From NCBI RefSeq assembly GCF_018279705.1, contig NZ_CP036498.1:1877001-1941000 (forward strand): 64,000 bases of DNA, given 5' to 3'. A program made the translations under genes and the position numbers. This DNA comes from Tardiphaga alba (GTDB taxonomy: Bacteria; Pseudomonadota; Alphaproteobacteria; Rhizobiales; Xanthobacteraceae). The first letter of the stretch is position 1. Each line of letters starts with the position of its first letter. Below are positions 1 to 8,152 of the stretch, one piece after another. A model generated the notes under the pieces. The model was given only the letters and a program-made list of their open reading frames with translations. It did not search any database and had not been told where the DNA came from.

Positions 1-62
1 ATGTTTTAAGTCTAAAATGATTTCCAACGACGCCTCGATGCGTCCGGACGCAGGAGCATGTC

Positions 63-1727
63 ATGGCCGCTGCCGATACACAGACGGGGAAGCGCTACAC
101 CGCGCATGTTGACACCTTCGCGTGGGACAACATGCCGCCGGCTGATCAATTGCCGGAATTCATTTTCACGCGTCCCGAATTCCAATATCCCGAACGCATC
201 AATTGCGTGGTGCCGTTTCTCGATCGCTGGGTCGCGGAAGGGCGCGGCGATGCGATGTGCATGATCGGGCCGGATGCGAGCTACACCTATCGCCAGCTTT
301 ATGAGCTGGTGAACAGGATCAGCAATGTGCTGGTCGGCAAGCTCGGCCTCGTGCCGGGTGGTCGCGTGCTGCTGCGCTCGGCGAACAATCCGATGATGGT
401 CGCGGCCTATCTCGCCATCATCAAGGCGGGCGGCGTCTGCGTCGCCACCATGCCGCTGCTGCGCGCGAAAGAGCTGATCTATCCGATCCAGAAAGCGAAG
501 ATCTCGCTGGCTTTGTGCGACGGCAAACTGTCGGACGAACTCGACAAGGCCGCAGCCTCGGCGCCCGAGCTCAAGCGTGCCGTCTATTGGGGCACCGGCA
601 AGGACGACTCGCTGGATGCGCTGATCGCCGATGCCAGCACTGAATTCAAAGCTGTCGATACCGCAGCCGACGACATCTGCCTCGTCGCTTTCACCTCGGG
701 CACGACAGGCGATCCCAAGGGCACCATGCATTTCCATCGCGACATGCTCGCGGTGTGCGATGGTTTTGCCCGCAACGTGCTGCGTGCTTCTCCCGACGAT
801 CGCTTCATCGGCTCGGCGCCACTCGCTTTCACCTTCGGCTTCGGCGGCGTGTTGTTTCCGCTGCATATCGGCGCGTCCTTCGTCGTGCCGGAGAAGTCCA
901 CGCCCGACGATCTGGCCAAGGAAATTGCAAAGCACAAGGTCACCGTCACCTTCACGGCGCCCACCGCCTATCGCGCCATTCTCAGCAAGATCGATCAGTA
1001 CGATCTGTCTTCACTGCGCAAATGCGTATCGGCCGGCGAGACGCTGCCCAAGGGCACGTTCGATGCCTGGCACAAGGCGACCGGCATCAAGCTGATGGAT
1101 GGCATCGGCGGCACCGAGATGCTGCACATCTTCATCTGCGCCATCGAGGACGAGATACGTCCAGGCTCCACCGGCAAGCCGGTGCCGGGCTATGAAGCCA
1201 AGATCGTGGACGACGAGGGCAGGGATGTGCCGCCCGGGTCCATGGGGCGTCTCGCGGTGCGTGGGCCCACTGGCTGCAAATACATGGCCGATCCGCGCCA
1301 GACCAAATATGTGGAGAACGGCTGGAACCTGACCGGCGATACATTCGTGATGGATGAGGACGGTTACTTCTGGTACCAGTCCCGCTCCGACGACATGATC
1401 GTCTCGGCCGGTTACAACATTGCCGGTCCTGATGTCGAAGCAGCGCTGCTCACCCATGAAGCGGTGGCGGAAGCCGGTGTCGTCGGTTGTCCCGATGCGG
1501 ATCGCGGCATGATCGTGAAGGCCTATGTGGTCCTGGCACCTGGTCATGCGGCGAGCGATGCGCTGGTGGCGGAGTTGCAGAACCACGTCAAACGTGAGAT
1601 TGCGCCGTTCAAATATCCGCGTGCGATCGAATTCGTGTCGCAATTGCCAAAGACCCAAACGGGCAAGCTGCAGCGCTTTGCGCTGCGCAAGCTGGCTGCA
1701 GAGACGGCATCCGTCGCCGCGGCCTGA
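63..1727 (+). CDS. 2-aminobenzoate-CoA ligase-like AMP-binding enzyme
   Basis: This 554-residue protein belongs to the ANL adenylating family and most resembles the benzoate/2-aminobenzoate-CoA ligase subgroup, which forms an acyl-adenylate and then the CoA thioester of an aromatic acid. Visible are the phosphate-binding loop TSGTTGDPKG near residues 211-220, the GIGGTEM motif near 349-355, the TGD and SRSDDMI stretches near 424-447, and the C-terminal catalytic-lysine motif PKTQTGKLQR. AGGAG lies about 8 bases before this ATG. A RidA-family gene follows 30 bases downstream and an enoyl-CoA hydratase lies in the same region, which fits anthranilate-type catabolism. The exact substrate is inferred from family resemblance only. 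Confidence 0.88.
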   Translation: MAAADTQTGKRYTAHVDTFAWDNMPPADQLPEFIFTRPEFQYPERINCVVPFLDRWVAEGRGDAMCMIGPDASYTYRQLYELVNRISNVLVGKLGLVPGGRVLLRSANNPMMVAAYLAIIKAGGVCVATMPLLRAKELIYPIQKAKISLALCDGKLSDELDKAAASAPELKRAVYWGTGKDDSLDALIADASTEFKAVDTAADDICLVAFTSGTTGDPKGTMHFHRDMLAVCDGFARNVLRASPDDRFIGSAPLAFTFGFGGVLFPLHIGASFVVPEKSTPDDLAKEIAKHKVTVTFTAPTAYRAILSKIDQYDLSSLRKCVSAGETLPKGTFDAWHKATGIKLMDGIGGTEMLHIFICAIEDEIRPGSTGKPVPGYEAKIVDDEGRDVPPGSMGRLAVRGPTGCKYMADPRQTKYVENGWNLTGDTFVMDEDGYFWYQSRSDDMIVSAGYNIAGPDVEAALLTHEAVAEAGVVGCPDADRGMIVKAYVVLAPGHAASDALVAELQNHVKREIAPFKYPRAIEFVSQLPKTQTGKLQRFALRKLAAETASVAAA

Positions 1728-1757
1728 ACGCCATTTTGAATTGAGGAGTATTGCCCG

Positions 1758-2231
1758 GTGACGTCACCAAAGGGGCCGACATTGACCGTGGTGCCAGGCG
1801 CCAAGTCTGACAACGAAAAGTCAGACAGCGCGCCATCGGGCGTGCGCACGCTGCAGCCGAGCGGCTGGCCGAAGCCGAAAGGCTACGCCAATGGCATGAC
1901 CGCGGACGGCCGCATCGTCGTCACCGGCGGCGTGATCGGCTGGGACGTGGAAGAGAAGCTGCAGCCGGATTTCATCGGCCAGGTCCGCCAGGCGCTGCAG
2001 AACATCAAGGACATCCTCGCTGAAGGCGGCGCCAAGCCCGAACACCTGGTGCGGTTGACCTGGTATGTCGTCGATATCGAAGAATATATGGGCAGCCTGA
2101 AAGAACTCGGCAAAGCCTATCGCGAGATCTTTGGCGCGCATTATCCGGCGATGGCGTTGGTGCAGGTGGTCCGCCTGGTCGAACGCGCCGCCCGTGTCGA
2201 GATCGAAGCCACGGCGGTGGTGCCGCGCTGA
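1758..2231 (+). CDS. RidA family protein
   Basis: The 157-residue product has a RidA/YjgF-like fold: a short N-terminal extension, then GWPKPKGYANGM, a VVTGGVIGWD strand, QALQNIKDILAEGGA and a C-terminal ARVEIEATAVVP. RidA proteins hydrolyse reactive enamine/imine intermediates; divergent members sit in catabolic operons for amino-aromatics. The start is GTG, with GAGGAG about 10 bases upstream. It follows the CoA ligase by 30 bases and is probably cotranscribed. It is somewhat longer than the classic RidA of about 130 residues because of the N-terminal tail. The exact substrate is unknown. Confidence 0.85.
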   Translation: MTSPKGPTLTVVPGAKSDNEKSDSAPSGVRTLQPSGWPKPKGYANGMTADGRIVVTGGVIGWDVEEKLQPDFIGQVRQALQNIKDILAEGGAKPEHLVRLTWYVVDIEEYMGSLKELGKAYREIFGAHYPAMALVQVVRLVERAARVEIEATAVVPR

Positions 2232-2251
2232 TGGCTCGCCCAGGGGAATGG

Positions 2252-2421
2252 TCTCCCTCCCCGGAGCGAAGCGACTGGGGAGGGTGGCGCGTAGCGCCGG
2301 GTGGGGTGTTTCCCCACGAACGGACGTCACGTGGGGATAGACCCCACCCGTCTTGAAGCTCGCTGAACGCTCGCTTCAATCCACCCTCCCCACTGCGCGG
2401 CTTTGCCGCTTGGGGGAGGGA
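2252..2421. repeat. intergenic palindromic repeat (CCCTCCCC family)
   Basis: This non-coding stretch holds two hairpins, CTCCCTCCCC paired with GGGGAGGGT at the left end and CCACCCTCCCC with GGGGGAGGGA at the right end, around a smaller CCCCAC/GTGGGG stem. Such composite palindromes are scattered in Bradyrhizobiaceae intergenic DNA. It separates the converging ends of the RidA gene and the AraC-type regulator and could act as a bidirectional terminator. Confidence 0.7.
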
Positions 2422-2459
2422 AAAGAAAACGTCGCTCCGGGGCGACACAGGAACCAACC

Positions 2460-3266
2460 TCACTTCGTCGCGACAAACTCCGTCGGGCTTTTTCCCGTCA
2501 CCTGACGGAATGCATGCGAGAAGGCCGGGACGCTGGCATAGCCGAGCTCCGACGCCAGTTGCTTCATCGAAGCTCCGCCATTCACCGACAAGCGCTCGAT
2601 CGCCGCGGCGATGCGGGCGCGCTGGCACCAGCTCTTGAAGCTCAGTTTGGTCTCGACCGAGAACAGCCGCGACAGCGTGCGCGTCGAGGTCCCCACCATC
2701 TGCGCCAGCGTTTCGATCTCGTAATTGCGCGTGGGATCGGCGAGCACGATCTCGGCCGCGCGGCGGCAGCGTGGTTCTTGCGGCAGCGGCATGAAGGTGG
2801 TGGGATCGCCGGCCTGCTGCAATTCCAGCATCGCCAGCCGGATCAGCAGGTCGATGCGGGCGGGATCGTTGCGTCCGTCGAATAGCGCCAGGATCGCTTC
2901 ATGCAGGAGGCGCGAGACACGGACGACGAATTCGGATGCGAGATCGTCGTTCGGCGCGCGGGCCAGCCACTCGGTGTTGAAATAGAGCGAGCGCATTTCG
3001 ATATCGGCGAGCACGTCGATGGCGTGGGGCAGGTGGGCCGGCACCCAGACCGCGCGATCAGGCGGCACCAGCCAGCGTCCCTTCGGTGTCGTCACCTGCA
3101 TGGTGCCGGCGGCGGCATAGACGAGCTGGGCCTCGCGATGGGCATGGGTGTCGAGCCGGGTGCCTTTGGGATAGCGCGTCGCCAGCATATGGACGCCATC
3201 CGCCGTCGACCGACGACGGTCGGACAAGGGCAGGATTGGCGTGTCCACGATAGTCATTGGCGACAT
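2460..3266 (-). CDS. AraC family transcriptional regulator
   Basis: The 268-residue protein has an N-terminal cupin sensor (GTRLDTHAHREAQLVYAAAGTMQV near residues 33-56, then VPPDRAVWVPAHLPHAI) and a C-terminal AraC double helix-turn-helix (YEIETLAQMVGTSTRTLSRLFSVET and MKQLASELGYASVPAFSHAFRQVTGKSP). I chose the ATG giving MSPMTIVDTP because upstream codons read as low-complexity antisense of the neighbouring gene. It is divergent from an MFS transporter across only 54 bases, so it probably controls that transporter and itself. The effector is unknown. Confidence 0.9.
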   Translation of the reverse strand: MSPMTIVDTPILPLSDRRRSTADGVHMLATRYPKGTRLDTHAHREAQLVYAAAGTMQVTTPKGRWLVPPDRAVWVPAHLPHAIDVLADIEMRSLYFNTEWLARAPNDDLASEFVVRVSRLLHEAILALFDGRNDPARIDLLIRLAMLELQQAGDPTTFMPLPQEPRCRRAAEIVLADPTRNYEIETLAQMVGTSTRTLSRLFSVETKLSFKSWCQRARIAAAIERLSVNGGASMKQLASELGYASVPAFSHAFRQVTGKSPTEFVATK

Positions 3267-3320
3267 CCCGTTGCGCTCACTCCTTATAACGGCATCACTG
3301 GTCGCTTTGGAAATCGATTC

Positions 3321-4493
3321 ATGAACTCGCCAACCCGCGTCATTACCCTCGTCAACGTCGCCCATTTCATCGATCACTACGCCATGCTCATTTTCGCGGC
3401 GGCGGTGCTGGTGATGGGGCCGGCCATGGGTAAGACCTATACGGAGCTTCTGCCCTATGCGACGCCGGGCTTCGTGGCTTTCGGCGCGGGATCGCTGTTT
3501 ACCGGCTGGCTCGGCGACCGCTGGAGCCGCCGCCATATGATGGTGATCTTTTTCTACGGCATCGGCCTGTCGATGGTTTCCGTTGGCTTCGTGCAGACGC
3601 CGCTGCAACTCGGCGCGGCGCTGTTCGCGGTCGGCCTGTTCGCCTCGATCTACCACCCGGTCGGCACCGCGATGATCGTGTCCTATGCGGACAAACTCGG
3701 CAGCGCGATGGGCGTCAATGGCGTGTTCGGCAATTTCGGCGTCGCGTCCTCTGCACTGATCACCGGCGTGATCGGGCAGTATCTCGGCTGGCGCTGGGCT
3801 TTCATCATTCCCGGGCTTGCGACCATCGCGGCCGGCGTCGTGTTCATGCAGCAGGTCGCGCATGAAGACCGTTCCGGCTTCAAGCAAGCGGCCGCGCAGG
3901 CGCGCGTGGCGAAGTCGGACATGTGGCGCGTCATCGTCGCATTGCTGGTGACGGTCATTGCGATCTCCACCGTGTTCAATGCCATCACCATTGCGCTGCC
4001 AAAGCTGTTTGCCGAACGCCTGACGGAGCTTACGCAAAGCCCGGCCACGCTCGGCGTCATCGCCGCTTGCGTCTATGTGTTCGGTGCGCTGACGCAGTAC
4101 AATATCGGCTGGCTGATCGATCGCTATTCGTTGAAGGCCGTTTGCCTGCCGCTCTCGCTGCTGCTGGCGCCGTTTCTGTACTTCGCCGCCACGCTGTCGA
4201 ATGAAGGGCTGATCCTGGTTGCGATCGGCGTCATCATCGGCCTGTTCGGGCAGATCACGGTCAACGAGACGATCGTCGGCAAATACACGGCAGAGGAATG
4301 GCGCTCGCGCGCTTATGCGGTGCGCTACTTCGTCGGCTTCACCGCGGCCGGCGCCTCGGTCGGGCTGGTGGCTTGGCTATATGAAACCGGCGGCTTCATG
4401 CTGATGTTGCATTCCTTCGCCGCGCTATCCGTGCTGGTCATCATCGCGGCCTTGATCCTGCCGCCGGAACTCCCGGCCAAGACACAGACCTGA
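3321..4493 (+). CDS. MFS transporter
   Basis: The 390-residue protein has about 12 hydrophobic segments and the MFS loop signature GWLGDRWSRRHMM between helices 2 and 3. It would move a small molecule across the inner membrane by proton coupling. The start MNSPTRVITL places the first membrane segment near residue 20; an upstream in-frame extension overlaps the divergent regulator and is not credible. The shared 54-base intergenic region with the AraC regulator suggests a regulator-transporter pair. The substrate cannot be read from sequence. Confidence 0.88.
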   Translation: MNSPTRVITLVNVAHFIDHYAMLIFAAAVLVMGPAMGKTYTELLPYATPGFVAFGAGSLFTGWLGDRWSRRHMMVIFFYGIGLSMVSVGFVQTPLQLGAALFAVGLFASIYHPVGTAMIVSYADKLGSAMGVNGVFGNFGVASSALITGVIGQYLGWRWAFIIPGLATIAAGVVFMQQVAHEDRSGFKQAAAQARVAKSDMWRVIVALLVTVIAISTVFNAITIALPKLFAERLTELTQSPATLGVIAACVYVFGALTQYNIGWLIDRYSLKAVCLPLSLLLAPFLYFAATLSNEGLILVAIGVIIGLFGQITVNETIVGKYTAEEWRSRAYAVRYFVGFTAAGASVGLVAWLYETGGFMLMLHSFAALSVLVIIAALILPPELPAKTQT

Positions 4494-4714
4494 GCGTTCC
4501 ACGAAATTCGCTTGGCGAACACGATGCCGCGGTATAGATAACCGCCATTCGTCCCGTGTGCCTGAGGGCCGGGTTGTAAGCGTTGCTTTTCGCGCATCCA
4601 TTCATTTTGCCGCTGGCAGTTCCTTTATGGCGAGGGAATGTGCCGCGGTTTGCGGTGTTGCATCGATAGGCGAAGCCTCCATATCGTCTGTGATACTGCC
4701 CGTCGGAACCTATT

Positions 4715-5818
4715 GTGCTGAATTCACCCGTCGAATTTGAAACACTGGTCGATGAGATCTACGAGGCGAGTGTTGTCGCTGACCGCTGGCCGCGATTGCT
4801 GGATCGCTTGTCCGTAATTGCGGAAGGCGAAGGAGCGCTCATCTTCGCTGCTGCTCCCGGCGCGCCGCGCTGGCTCGCCTCTACCAGCATTCATGACCGG
4901 ATCGAGCGCTGGACGCGCGGGCCTTTTGCCCAGCGCAATCCGCGTAGCGAGCGATTGGTCCCGAACACCGAAGCACGGTTCCTTACCGACCTCGATCGTT
5001 TCACGATCGAGGAGCTCGATAACGAGCCGTTTTATGAGGAGGTGCTTCGCAAAGGCGGACTTGGCTGGTGCGTCGGCACCACGATCCGGTCGCCAGCGGG
5101 CGATACGCTGGTGATCTCGGTCGAGAAGGCGCATGCCAAAGGGCCGGTGCCGCGTGCGGTCGCCGAGCAGCTGGACGTGCTGCGTCCGCATCTGGCACGC
5201 GCTGCCGTTTTGTCGGGGCGCCTCGGCTTCGAGCGTGCGCGCACCGCCGTCAACACGCTCGAAATGATCGGGCTGCCGGCGGCGGCCGTGCGGCACAACG
5301 GCAAGGCCGTCGCGGCGAATGCGGGCTTCCTGGCGCTGGCGCCGGCGGTCCATGTCGGCGCTCAGGATCAGGTGCAGTTTTCATCGCAGGCCGCGCAAAC
5401 CATTTTTCAGGATGCGCTGACCAAACCCGCGACGCTGACCAAGACCGGGCGTTCGATCCCCGTTGCAGGGAGCGACGCCAATGCGCCCTTCATCGCGCAT
5501 GTGCTGCCGCTGCGCCTGTCCGGTCTCGATCTGTTTGCCGGCGCGGTGTCCATCGTGTTTCTCACGCCGGTCACCGAGCAGCGCAGCCCGGGGCCGGAGC
5601 TGCTGCAGGCTTTGTTCGACCTCACGCCGGCAGAAGCCCGCATCGCCAGTTTGGTTATCGATGGCAAGTCGGTGGATTCGATTTCAAAAATTCAGAGCGT
5701 CAGCCTGAATACGGTGCGTACGCAGCTCAAATCGGTGTTTGTGAAGACTGGTGTGGATCGTCAGGTCGATCTCGTCCGGTTGCTCGGACAGCGCCCGGGA
5801 CGATCAAGCTTTTCGTGA
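4715..5818 (+). CDS. LuxR-type helix-turn-helix regulator
   Basis: This 367-residue protein ends in a LuxR-like HTH (LTPAEARIASLVIDGKSV, then SLNTVRTQLKSVFVKTGVDRQVDLVRLL, roughly residues 305-358). The roughly 280-residue N-terminal region is typical of Bradyrhizobiaceae regulators with a GAF/PAS-like sensor, but no ligand-binding motif is recognisable. The start is GTG; no strong ribosome-binding site is seen. The gene stands alone, with 221 bases before it and a long non-coding stretch after it, so its targets are not evident. Confidence 0.85.
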   Translation: MLNSPVEFETLVDEIYEASVVADRWPRLLDRLSVIAEGEGALIFAAAPGAPRWLASTSIHDRIERWTRGPFAQRNPRSERLVPNTEARFLTDLDRFTIEELDNEPFYEEVLRKGGLGWCVGTTIRSPAGDTLVISVEKAHAKGPVPRAVAEQLDVLRPHLARAAVLSGRLGFERARTAVNTLEMIGLPAAAVRHNGKAVAANAGFLALAPAVHVGAQDQVQFSSQAAQTIFQDALTKPATLTKTGRSIPVAGSDANAPFIAHVLPLRLSGLDLFAGAVSIVFLTPVTEQRSPGPELLQALFDLTPAEARIASLVIDGKSVDSISKIQSVSLNTVRTQLKSVFVKTGVDRQVDLVRLLGQRPGRSSFS

Positions 5819-5823
5819 TCGCG

Positions 5824-5854
5824 CAAAGAAAAAGGCCGGCACAAAGGCCGGCCT
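5824..5854 (-). terminator. rho-independent terminator, minus-strand direction
   Basis: Read on the minus strand, the stem AGGCCGGC / GCCGGCCT encloses a 6-base loop and is followed by TTTTTCTTTG. No T-run follows on the plus strand. It lies about 240 bases beyond the small minus-strand gene starting at 6301 and just beyond the LuxR-type gene, so it probably ends leftward transcription. Confidence 0.6.
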
Positions 5855-6091
5855 GATCCTCAATATCCCCACTGAAAAGTCTTGCAGTCGTCAATACATG
5901 GTCCGCCGAAGCGGTAATTTGGAACCGCCAAACTGCAAAACGCAGTCGCAAACCAGTCCCCCGGTACCGACGTAATCTATCTCGCAAGGCGCAGCGTCAC
6001 CAATTTGGGTGAAATCTGCCGAATAAGTTGACTGAGCGTCTCAATTGCGCGGCGGGCCGGAACTATTCCGCCGCGGGGTGTCATAGAGCCG

Positions 6092-6301
6092 TCATTCCAC
6101 GGATATCCGCCGCCATCCGACAACCCGGGCTTCAACACGGTCGCCTGTCTCCGCATTCTCCCATTGGCCATCGACATAGATGCAGGCGAATGGAAGCTGA
6201 TAGGTGCCGCTGTGATCCTCGCACAGAACCTGCACGGCAAGCCCGGGAGCCGGCACGCCTTCGCCATCAAATTCCGCCAGTCGCCTTTCGCGCGTCGCCA
6301 T
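6092..6301 (-). CDS. small conserved-looking protein, unknown function
   Basis: A 69-residue soluble protein beginning MATRERRLAEFDGEG and ending VVGWRRISVE. I do not recognise a named domain. It has mixed acidic/aromatic composition, no signal peptide and no membrane segment. GGAG lies 6 bases before the ATG. A perfect GGAAC-N16-CGTT promoter reading leftward ends about 18 bases before the start, which supports a real gene induced in the general stress response. The divergent gene at 6415 shares this promoter region. Confidence 0.6.
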   Translation of the reverse strand: MATRERRLAEFDGEGVPAPGLAVQVLCEDHSGTYQLPFACIYVDGQWENAETGDRVEARVVGWRRISVE

Positions 6302-6316
6302 TGAAACTCCGGATCG

Positions 6317-6343
6317 GGAACGGGCAATGCTCTGCGCCGTTCC
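6317..6343. promoter_or_regulatory. bidirectional EcfG-type (general stress) promoter
   Basis: On the plus strand GGAAC (6317-6321) is followed after 16 bases by CGTT (6338-6341). On the minus strand GGAAC (6343-6339) is followed after 16 bases by CGTT (6322-6319). Both match the alphaproteobacterial EcfG consensus exactly. The rightward arm would serve the coiled-coil protein at 6415, the leftward arm the 69-residue protein at 6301. Confidence 0.65.
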
Positions 6344-6414
6344 TGTCGCTACTGGTTGACAGCACCGCATGACATCGCTTGGTTGACCTGTGATCTGCGG
6401 CGAAAGGACATGCA

Positions 6415-6777
6415 ATGCGTGGTTGGACATTTCTTGCGGTGACTCTGGCGGCTATTTCGGGCGCCGCCAAGGCAGTGGCGCAGGATGTGCCCGGCATTGA
6501 AATCTGCACGGTCGAGAAGACCATGGAGCGTCGCACCAGTTGCCTGCAGAGCAATGTGAATTTCCTGCAGCAGACCGTCGGCAAGCTCAGGTTGGAGCAG
6601 CAAGCCAGACTGGACGCTGCCAACCGTCAGGTCGAAGCCTTGAAAGCCACAGTGGCGAGTCTGCAAAAGACCGTCGAGGAATTGCAGGCAGCACAGAAGA
6701 AGACTGTGCCACCGGCCAAGGACACGCCCACTCCAGCGAAGGATGCGCCGGCGCCGGCCAAGGAAAGCGCCAAATAG
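6415..6777 (+). CDS. secreted coiled-coil protein, unknown function
   Basis: The 120-residue product has a signal peptide (MRGWTFLAVTLAAISGAAKAVAQ), two cysteines in the N-terminal third of the mature protein, a heptad-rich coiled coil (NFLQQTVGKLRLEQQARLDAANRQVEALKATV and following, about residues 48-95) and a Pro/Ala/Lys-rich tail with repeated PAKDTP/PAKDAP units. It is probably periplasmic. A perfect EcfG-type promoter ends about 73 bases upstream, which suggests general stress control. It ends 7 bases before the convergent solute-binding protein gene. No family is recognised. Confidence 0.75.
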   Translation: MRGWTFLAVTLAAISGAAKAVAQDVPGIEICTVEKTMERRTSCLQSNVNFLQQTVGKLRLEQQARLDAANRQVEALKATVASLQKTVEELQAAQKKTVPPAKDTPTPAKDAPAPAKESAK

Positions 6778-6784
6778 CGCTTGC

Positions 6785-8002
6785 TTACTCGCTGCTCAGC
6801 ACCGGTCCAAATAACTCCCAGCGTTCGCCCTTAAAGCGCATCATCTGCAGTTGCTGAAGCGGGCTGTAGTCGGTGGCGCTGGTTTTCACGCGGGTGCCCG
6901 GCAAGAAGATGCCGACCTCGTAATCGAGGCTGGTGGCCTGCTTCATGACGTTGTCGCGGGTGAGGTTGTCGCCACATTGCTGCAGGATGTGGACCAGTGT
7001 GCGTGCGATCCCGAATCCATACAGCGTATAGATGTCGTTCTTGTCTCCGTCCGGATAGTATTTGTCCATGAAAGCGATCCACTCCTTGATGGTCGGATCG
7101 TCCTTCCATTGCGGGTCTGTCGGATCTTTCATATAGGCTGCGCTGATCACGCCCTGTGCATTGTCGAATCCTGCCGGCTTGATTACCGAGCCGACGGATT
7201 GTGAGACATTGACCAGCATCTGCACCGGCTTCCAATTCAGCTCGGCGACTTTCTTGATGGCCTGGGCTGCGAATTTCGGTGACGCGATATTGAGGAAGAT
7301 GTCGGGATTGGCCGTCCTGATCTGGACGATCTGCGAATCCACCGTGGGCGAACTGGTCTCGAAGCTCGCCTGGGTTACGATCATTTTGTCAGCCTTGTCG
7401 CCGAGGCCTTCGCGCACACCGCTGAAATAGTCTTTCCCCATATCGTCGTTCTGGAAGAGCACGCCGATCTTGGCATCGGGATGGTTCTTCAAGATCCATG
7501 TCGCCCAGATACGCCCTTCATTGTGGTAGCTGGGCGACCAGCCCATGGTCCACGGGAAGTGCTTCGGGTCAGCCCATTTCGATGCGCCCGACGACACGAA
7601 GAGGTGCGGGACCTTCTTCATGTTCATGTATTTCTGGATCGCTGAATTGGTCGCCGTACCGAGCGGATTGAAGATCAGCAGGGCTTCATCGCTTTCGACG
7701 AGCTTCCTTGCTTGCTCGACGGTCTTGGGCGGAGAGTAGGCATCGTCATAACTGATGAAGTTGATCTTGCGTCCGTTGACGCCGCCTTGGTCATTGACCA
7801 TGCGGAAATAGGCGGCTTCCGATTTTCCGATCGAGGCATAGGACGACGCCGGTCCACTATACGGCATGATGTTGCCGATTTTGATCTCGGTATCGGACGC
7901 GCCGGGGTCGTATTTCTTCTGCGCGGATGCGGGCAGAATGCAGGCGCCAATCAAAAAAACGGCGAGCGCAAGGGTAGTCTTGCGGGGCAATGAAGCGAAC
8001 AT
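6785..8002 (-). CDS. ABC transporter substrate-binding protein (branched-chain amino acid type)
   Basis: The 405-residue protein is a periplasmic binding protein of the LivJ-like type I fold: signal peptide to about residue 28 (ending ASAQ), then KIGNIMPYSGPASSYASIGKSEAAYFRMVNDQGGVNGRKI, and ISYDDAYSPPKTVEQARKLVE. GAGGAAAC precedes the chosen ATG. A close paralogue lies 150 bases downstream on the same strand. No permease or ATPase gene is present in the window, so it must share components encoded elsewhere. In this family substrates range from amino acids to aromatic acids; the neighbouring aromatic acid genes make the latter possible. Confidence 0.9.
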   Translation of the reverse strand: MFASLPRKTTLALAVFLIGACILPASAQKKYDPGASDTEIKIGNIMPYSGPASSYASIGKSEAAYFRMVNDQGGVNGRKINFISYDDAYSPPKTVEQARKLVESDEALLIFNPLGTATNSAIQKYMNMKKVPHLFVSSGASKWADPKHFPWTMGWSPSYHNEGRIWATWILKNHPDAKIGVLFQNDDMGKDYFSGVREGLGDKADKMIVTQASFETSSPTVDSQIVQIRTANPDIFLNIASPKFAAQAIKKVAELNWKPVQMLVNVSQSVGSVIKPAGFDNAQGVISAAYMKDPTDPQWKDDPTIKEWIAFMDKYYPDGDKNDIYTLYGFGIARTLVHILQQCGDNLTRDNVMKQATSLDYEVGIFLPGTRVKTSATDYSPLQQLQMMRFKGERWELFGPVLSSE

Positions 8003-8106
8003 TGTTTCCTCTGACGTTTCTTGTTGCCCGCGGGCATTCGCTGACCACCGGCTAATTGCAAGTAATGCATGTCCACGCATGGGCGCATAGCGACGTCAGC
8101 GGAGAA

Positions 8107-8130
8107 CCCCTCTCCAGAAATGGAGAGGGG
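8107..8130 (-). terminator. hairpin between the two binding-protein genes
   Basis: CCCCTCTCC and GGAGAGGGG form a perfect 9-bp stem with a 6-base loop (AGAAAT). It lies beyond the stop codon region of neither gene but in the 150-base gap upstream of the 8002-start gene and downstream-facing spacer of the 9376-start gene. The T-run is weak, so it may instead be a small dispersed palindrome or an mRNA-stabilising hairpin. Confidence 0.4.
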
Positions 8131-8152
8131 CGTTTCGCATGGTGGAACAGGC

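Noticed and set aside
12..935. Long minus-strand open frame opposite the CoA ligase
   Set aside because: Its His/Arg-rich translation is the antisense shadow of a well-supported gene and has no family resemblance or ribosome-binding site.
3267..4037. N-terminal extension of the AraC regulator
   Set aside because: The added residues are antisense to the MFS gene, low in complexity and not part of the cupin-AraC architecture.
8107..8130. Possible attenuator between the two solute-binding protein genes
   Set aside because: The hairpin has no clear T-run and no alternative pairing partner was seen, so it is recorded only as a hairpin.
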